NCBI GenBank assembly: GCA_011065065.1
Contig: JAAKFL010000056.1
Coordinates: 1 to 10,099, forward strand
From: Chlamydiota bacterium
GTDB taxonomy: Bacteria; Chlamydiota; Chlamydiia; Chlamydiales; SLFE01
Reading direction: 5' to 3'
DNA: 10,099 nt
Part shown: piece after piece, positions 8,355 to 10,099 of the stretch
Layout: each line of letters opens with the position of its first letter
How positions within the stretch are numbered: position 1 is the stretch's first letter
Notes under the pieces: model-generated
Database searches by the model: none
The model's input: only the letters and a program-made list of their open reading frames with translations
Told to the model about the DNA's origin: nothing
Program-made: the position numbers and the translations under genes

Positions 8355-8372
8355 ATGAATCTACCACTTTGA

Positions 8373-8783
8373 TTAAACACCCTTAAGGGTTGCTTTCGCA
8401 CCAGCAGCTTCCAATTTGGATTTAATTTCCTCTGCTTCAGCCTTAGGTACTTTATCTTTCAAAACTTTAGGAGCACTTTCAGTCATTTCTTTAGCTTCTT
8501 TCAAGCCAAGGCCAGTAACTTCACGAACCACTTTGATGACTCCGATTTTCTTATCGACCGGCACTTCTGCAAGTGTGACTTCAAAATCTGTAGCCTCTTC
8601 AGCAGTCTCTCCGTCACCAGCAGCAGCGACTGGAGCCGCTACAGCAACTGCTGCAGCAGAAGCTTCGACACCCCAAGTTTCTTCTAATGTTTTTTTGAGT
8701 TCCGCCATTTCTAGAACGGTTAACTCGCTAAGAGCTGTGACTAGCTTTTCAAGTTTAGCACTAGCTTTAGTTTCTGTACTCAC
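8373..8783 (-). CDS. rplL: 50S ribosomal protein L7/L12
   Basis: L12 forms dimers on L10 in the ribosomal stalk, where it recruits and activates the translation GTPases EF-Tu, EF-G, IF2 and RF3. The 136-residue protein shows the three family parts: an N-terminal dimerisation and L10-binding helical region (about 8-38, with LTVLEMAELKKTLEE), an Ala/Val-rich flexible hinge (about 41-57), and a C-terminal factor-binding domain (about 64-136) carrying the typical GVIKVVREVTGLGLKEAKE. It is slightly longer than E. coli L12 (about 120), mainly in the N-terminal lead and the acidic hinge end. The start is GTG, preceded by GAGAGG at 7 nt; no better start is visible. It lies 30 nt after rplJ and is followed by hairpins before rpoB. 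Confidence 0.99.
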   Translation of the reverse strand: MSTETKASAKLEKLVTALSELTVLEMAELKKTLEETWGVEASAAAVAVAAPVAAAGDGETAEEATDFEVTLAEVPVDKKIGVIKVVREVTGLGLKEAKEMTESAPKVLKDKVPKAEAEEIKSKLEAAGAKATLKGV

Positions 8784-8790
8784 GGTTAAA

Positions 8791-8796
8791 CCTCTC
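8791..8796 (-). promoter_or_regulatory. rplL ribosome binding site (decides GTG start)
   Basis: GAGAGG lies 7 nt upstream of GTG at 8781-8783. The strong site is consistent with the need for several L12 copies per ribosome and supports the non-ATG start. Confidence 0.8.
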
Positions 8797-8813
8797 TGAT
8801 TTATTGTTGTAAT

Positions 8814-9338
8814 TTATGATTGGCCTTCTTCTTTTTTGCATTTGTTGTCCAAGCAGTAAACAACACTGCTGACAAGAGCATTCATCACTGAAACAGTCTG
8901 TACCAGTGGCGCTTGTAAAAGACCGACAAACTGTGCCCGAAGTTCTTGTTTACTTGGAAGTTTTGACAACTCTATCATAGCCTTAGAATCGAGGATTTCT
9001 CCGTCGATACATCCGCCTACAACTTTCAACTTGTCATCAGTCGCTTCCTTTTGACATTCAAAGACAGCTTTTGTAGTTTCAATGGGGTCACTGGCGAAAA
9101 CCACTCCAATGTGTCCCGTTAACATATCGAGATCAAGCTTAAAACCTGATTTGTCAGATGCGATCATAAACATCCTCTTTGGCACCATCTTAATGTTGCC
9201 TCCAACTTCACGAATTTTCTTTCGAAATTGGTGCATTTGATTCGCATCCAAGCCAAGGTAGCTCATGATCACAAAAGATCCGTAATGATCAATTTGTTCC
9301 TGTAATTCATCGAGGAATAATTGTTTTTCTTTTCTCAC
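8814..9338 (-). CDS. rplJ: 50S ribosomal protein L10
   Basis: L10 binds 23S rRNA with its N-terminal domain at the base of the stalk and carries L12 dimers on its C-terminal helix. The 174-residue product has the normal length. The N-terminal half shows the family pattern: helix MRKEKQLFLDELQEQI, a strand around SFVIMSYLGLDANQM, then RKKIREVGGNIKMVPKRMF. The central region has HIGVVFASDP, and the C-terminal helix that binds L12 is around 140-165. The end is a short Cys/Lys/Glu-rich tail. The start is GTG with AAGGAG 10 nt upstream, and this site overlaps the stop codon of rplA, so its translation is probably coupled to L1. The rplA-rplJ gap is only 14 nt, which leaves no room for the leader bound by L10-L12 in E. 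coli. Confidence 0.98.
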   Translation of the reverse strand: MRKEKQLFLDELQEQIDHYGSFVIMSYLGLDANQMHQFRKKIREVGGNIKMVPKRMFMIASDKSGFKLDLDMLTGHIGVVFASDPIETTKAVFECQKEATDDKLKVVGGCIDGEILDSKAMIELSKLPSKQELRAQFVGLLQAPLVQTVSVMNALVSSVVYCLDNKCKKEEGQS

Positions 9339-9348
9339 GTTACCCTAG

Positions 9349-9354
9349 CTCCTT
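9349..9354 (-). promoter_or_regulatory. rplJ ribosome binding site overlapping the rplA stop
   Basis: AAGGAG is 10 nt upstream of the rplJ GTG start at 9338; its first two bases are the last two of the rplA TAA. Ribosomes ending rplA are thus placed directly at the rplJ start, which suggests translational coupling. Confidence 0.8.
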
Positions 9355-10051
9355 ATGCAGATTCCAGTTCGCGGAGGTCAATATTCACACCCGGTCCCAT
9401 TGTTGATGAAAGAACAACAGACTTGATGTACAGCCCCTTAGCAGAAGCTGGCTTCGCACGCATGATGGCTTCTAGATAAGTTGTCACATTTTCAAGCAAT
9501 TGCTCAGCTGAAAAAGACAACTTCCCTACACCTACGTGGATACCTGCATGCTTATCGATCTTAAATTCGATCTTTCCGCCCTTTAATTCGCTCACCGCCT
9601 TGGTAATATCTGTGGTCACTGTCCCCGCTTTAGGGGTAGGCATTAAACCACGTGGTCCAAGGATTTTTCCAAGCTTTCCCACTTCACGCATCATATCTGG
9701 TGTCACCACCAAAGCGTCGAAGTTGGTCCAACCTGATTTGATTTTCTCAATGAGTTCTACGTTCCCAACGTAATCTGCTCCAGCATCAGTAGCTTCTTGA
9801 AGCTTATCCCCTGATGTTATCACAACGATAACCATTGTTTTCCCTGTTCCATTCGGTAATGAAACAGTTCCACGAATGTGCTGGTCTGATTTACGAGGGT
9901 CTACGCCAGTCATTAAAGACACCTCCACCGACTGGTCAAATTTGACCGGTGGACAACGCTTTAATATATCGATAGCTTCTTGGACACTATATGGCTTTTC
10001 TATCTCATATAGATCCGCTATCTCCCGAAACCGTTTACTTTTACGACCCAT
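9353..10051 (-). CDS. rplA: 50S ribosomal protein L1
   Basis: L1 binds 23S rRNA at the mobile L1 stalk near the E site, which helps release deacylated tRNA. In E. coli it also represses its own operon by binding the mRNA near rplK; that leader lies outside this window. The 232 residues are the normal length. The family signature LGPRGLMPTPKAGTV is at 131-145, and the N-terminal rRNA-binding part contains KFDQSVEVSLMTGVDPRKSD (38-57). The C-terminal domain I part includes KIDKHAGIHVGVGKLSF and ends with STMGPGVNIDLREL. The ATG start lies 2 nt after the rplK stop. The nearest Shine-Dalgarno-like GAGGA is 12 nt away and lies within the rplK coding repeat, so initiation probably depends on coupling with rplK. 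Confidence 0.99.
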   Translation of the reverse strand: MGRKSKRFREIADLYEIEKPYSVQEAIDILKRCPPVKFDQSVEVSLMTGVDPRKSDQHIRGTVSLPNGTGKTMVIVVITSGDKLQEATDAGADYVGNVELIEKIKSGWTNFDALVVTPDMMREVGKLGKILGPRGLMPTPKAGTVTTDITKAVSELKGGKIEFKIDKHAGIHVGVGKLSFSAEQLLENVTTYLEAIMRAKPASAKGLYIKSVVLSSTMGPGVNIDLRELESA

Positions 10052-10053
10052 AA

Positions 10054-10099
10054 TTATTCTACTTCCTCTACTTCCTCTACTTCCTCTACTTCCTCTACT
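10054..10099 (-). CDS. rplK: C-terminal end of 50S ribosomal protein L11 (partial)
   Basis: In the only frame that stays open into the window edge and ends directly before rplA, the minus strand reads Val-Glu-Glu four times, then Val-Glu and TAA (10054-10056). Only 14 complete codons are inside the window, so the identity comes from context: rplK precedes rplA in nearly all bacteria, and a 2-nt gap fits that operon. L11 normally ends shortly after a 'GTARSMG' motif with a few hydrophobic and acidic residues, so the Val-Glu-Glu series looks like an expanded version of that end. Whether the rest of L11 follows cannot be seen. A non-coding repeat is the alternative, but the unbroken frame and stop position argue against it. 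Confidence 0.7.
   Translation of the reverse strand, partial: VEEVEEVEEVEEVE
10058..10099 (-). repeat. 9-bp tandem repeat in the rplK end
   Basis: The unit GTAGAGGAA (minus strand) is repeated perfectly for 42 bp, about 4.7 copies, and reaches the window edge, so the true copy number is unknown. The unit length is a multiple of three, so gain or loss of copies keeps the rplK frame. Each unit also holds GAGGA, a Shine-Dalgarno-like motif facing rplA. The same repeat might explain a sequence or assembly end here. Confidence 0.9.

Larger units (their letters stand above)
8070..8372. other. 303-bp non-coding rplL-rpoB gap
   Basis: This is the only long gap in the operon, and it is visibly more AT-rich than the genes around it. 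It contains, in transcription order, a 12-bp hairpin with one mismatch (8326-8354), an AT-rich hairpin (8290-8311), a possible promoter (8259-8288), a small hairpin in its spacer (8265-8280) and a perfect 9-bp inverted repeat (8154-8177). The rpoB ribosome binding site is at its end. E. coli has a gap of similar size at this place, with a partial attenuator and an RNase III site; similarity of role here is an inference from position. A 62-codon GTG frame crosses the gap (8071-8259), but I do not consider it a gene. Confidence 0.8.

Noticed and set aside
8416..8799. 127-codon plus-strand frame opposite rplL
   Set aside because: It is antisense to a clear rplL; the Ala/Ser/Thr-rich product simply mirrors the Ala-rich hinge codons. 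No independent support.

Overview
The window holds the 3' part of a ribosomal-protein/RNA-polymerase operon of a chlamydia-like bacterium, all on the minus strand. Reading in the direction of transcription, from high to low coordinates, the order is rplK (last codons only), rplA, rplJ, rplL, rpoB, rpoC. This is the usual bacterial L11-L1-L10-L12-beta-beta' order. The chlamydial assignment rests on my recollection of family sequences. RpoB (1256 aa) and RpoC (1399 aa) have nearly the lengths of the Chlamydia proteins and share long stretches with them, and RplL has the Ala-rich hinge and N-terminal 'LTVLE' pattern seen there. Details such as the short RpoB, the E. coli-sized insertion inside the RpoC trigger loop and the different N-termini suggest a member of the phylum outside the genus Chlamydia. 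I do not name a genus.

Layout. 10054-10099: the end of rplK, a 9-bp tandem repeat encoding a Val-Glu-Glu tail. 9353-10051: rplA. 8814-9338: rplJ (GTG start). 8373-8783: rplL (GTG start). 8070-8372: a 303-bp AT-rich non-coding gap with several inverted repeats and a possible sigma70-type promoter. 4299-8069: rpoB. 75-4274: rpoC. 1-74: the region after rpoC, made of imperfect ACAGGAT-type short repeats with an inverted copy at the window edge.

The genes are packed tightly except for the rplL-rpoB gap: 2, 14, 30 and 24 nt separate the other pairs, and the rplJ ribosome binding site overlaps the rplA stop codon. The products work together in gene expression: L1, L10, L12 and L11 build the two stalks of the 50S subunit, and beta and beta' form the catalytic core of RNA polymerase. 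The gap between rplL and rpoB is where enteric bacteria reduce transcription so that much more L12 than polymerase is made, and the hairpins here may do the same.

Most of the window is ordinary housekeeping sequence. The points worth a second look are the non-standard residues directly after the catalytic aspartates of RpoC (Met-Met-Gly-Val-Tyr instead of Gln-Met-Ala-Val-His), a Pro-Gly at the start of its bridge helix, the coding repeat at the rplK end that also carries repeated Shine-Dalgarno-like motifs in front of rplA, and the structured rplL-rpoB gap. I see no mobile element, CRISPR array, RNA gene, defence system or other clearly undescribed system.
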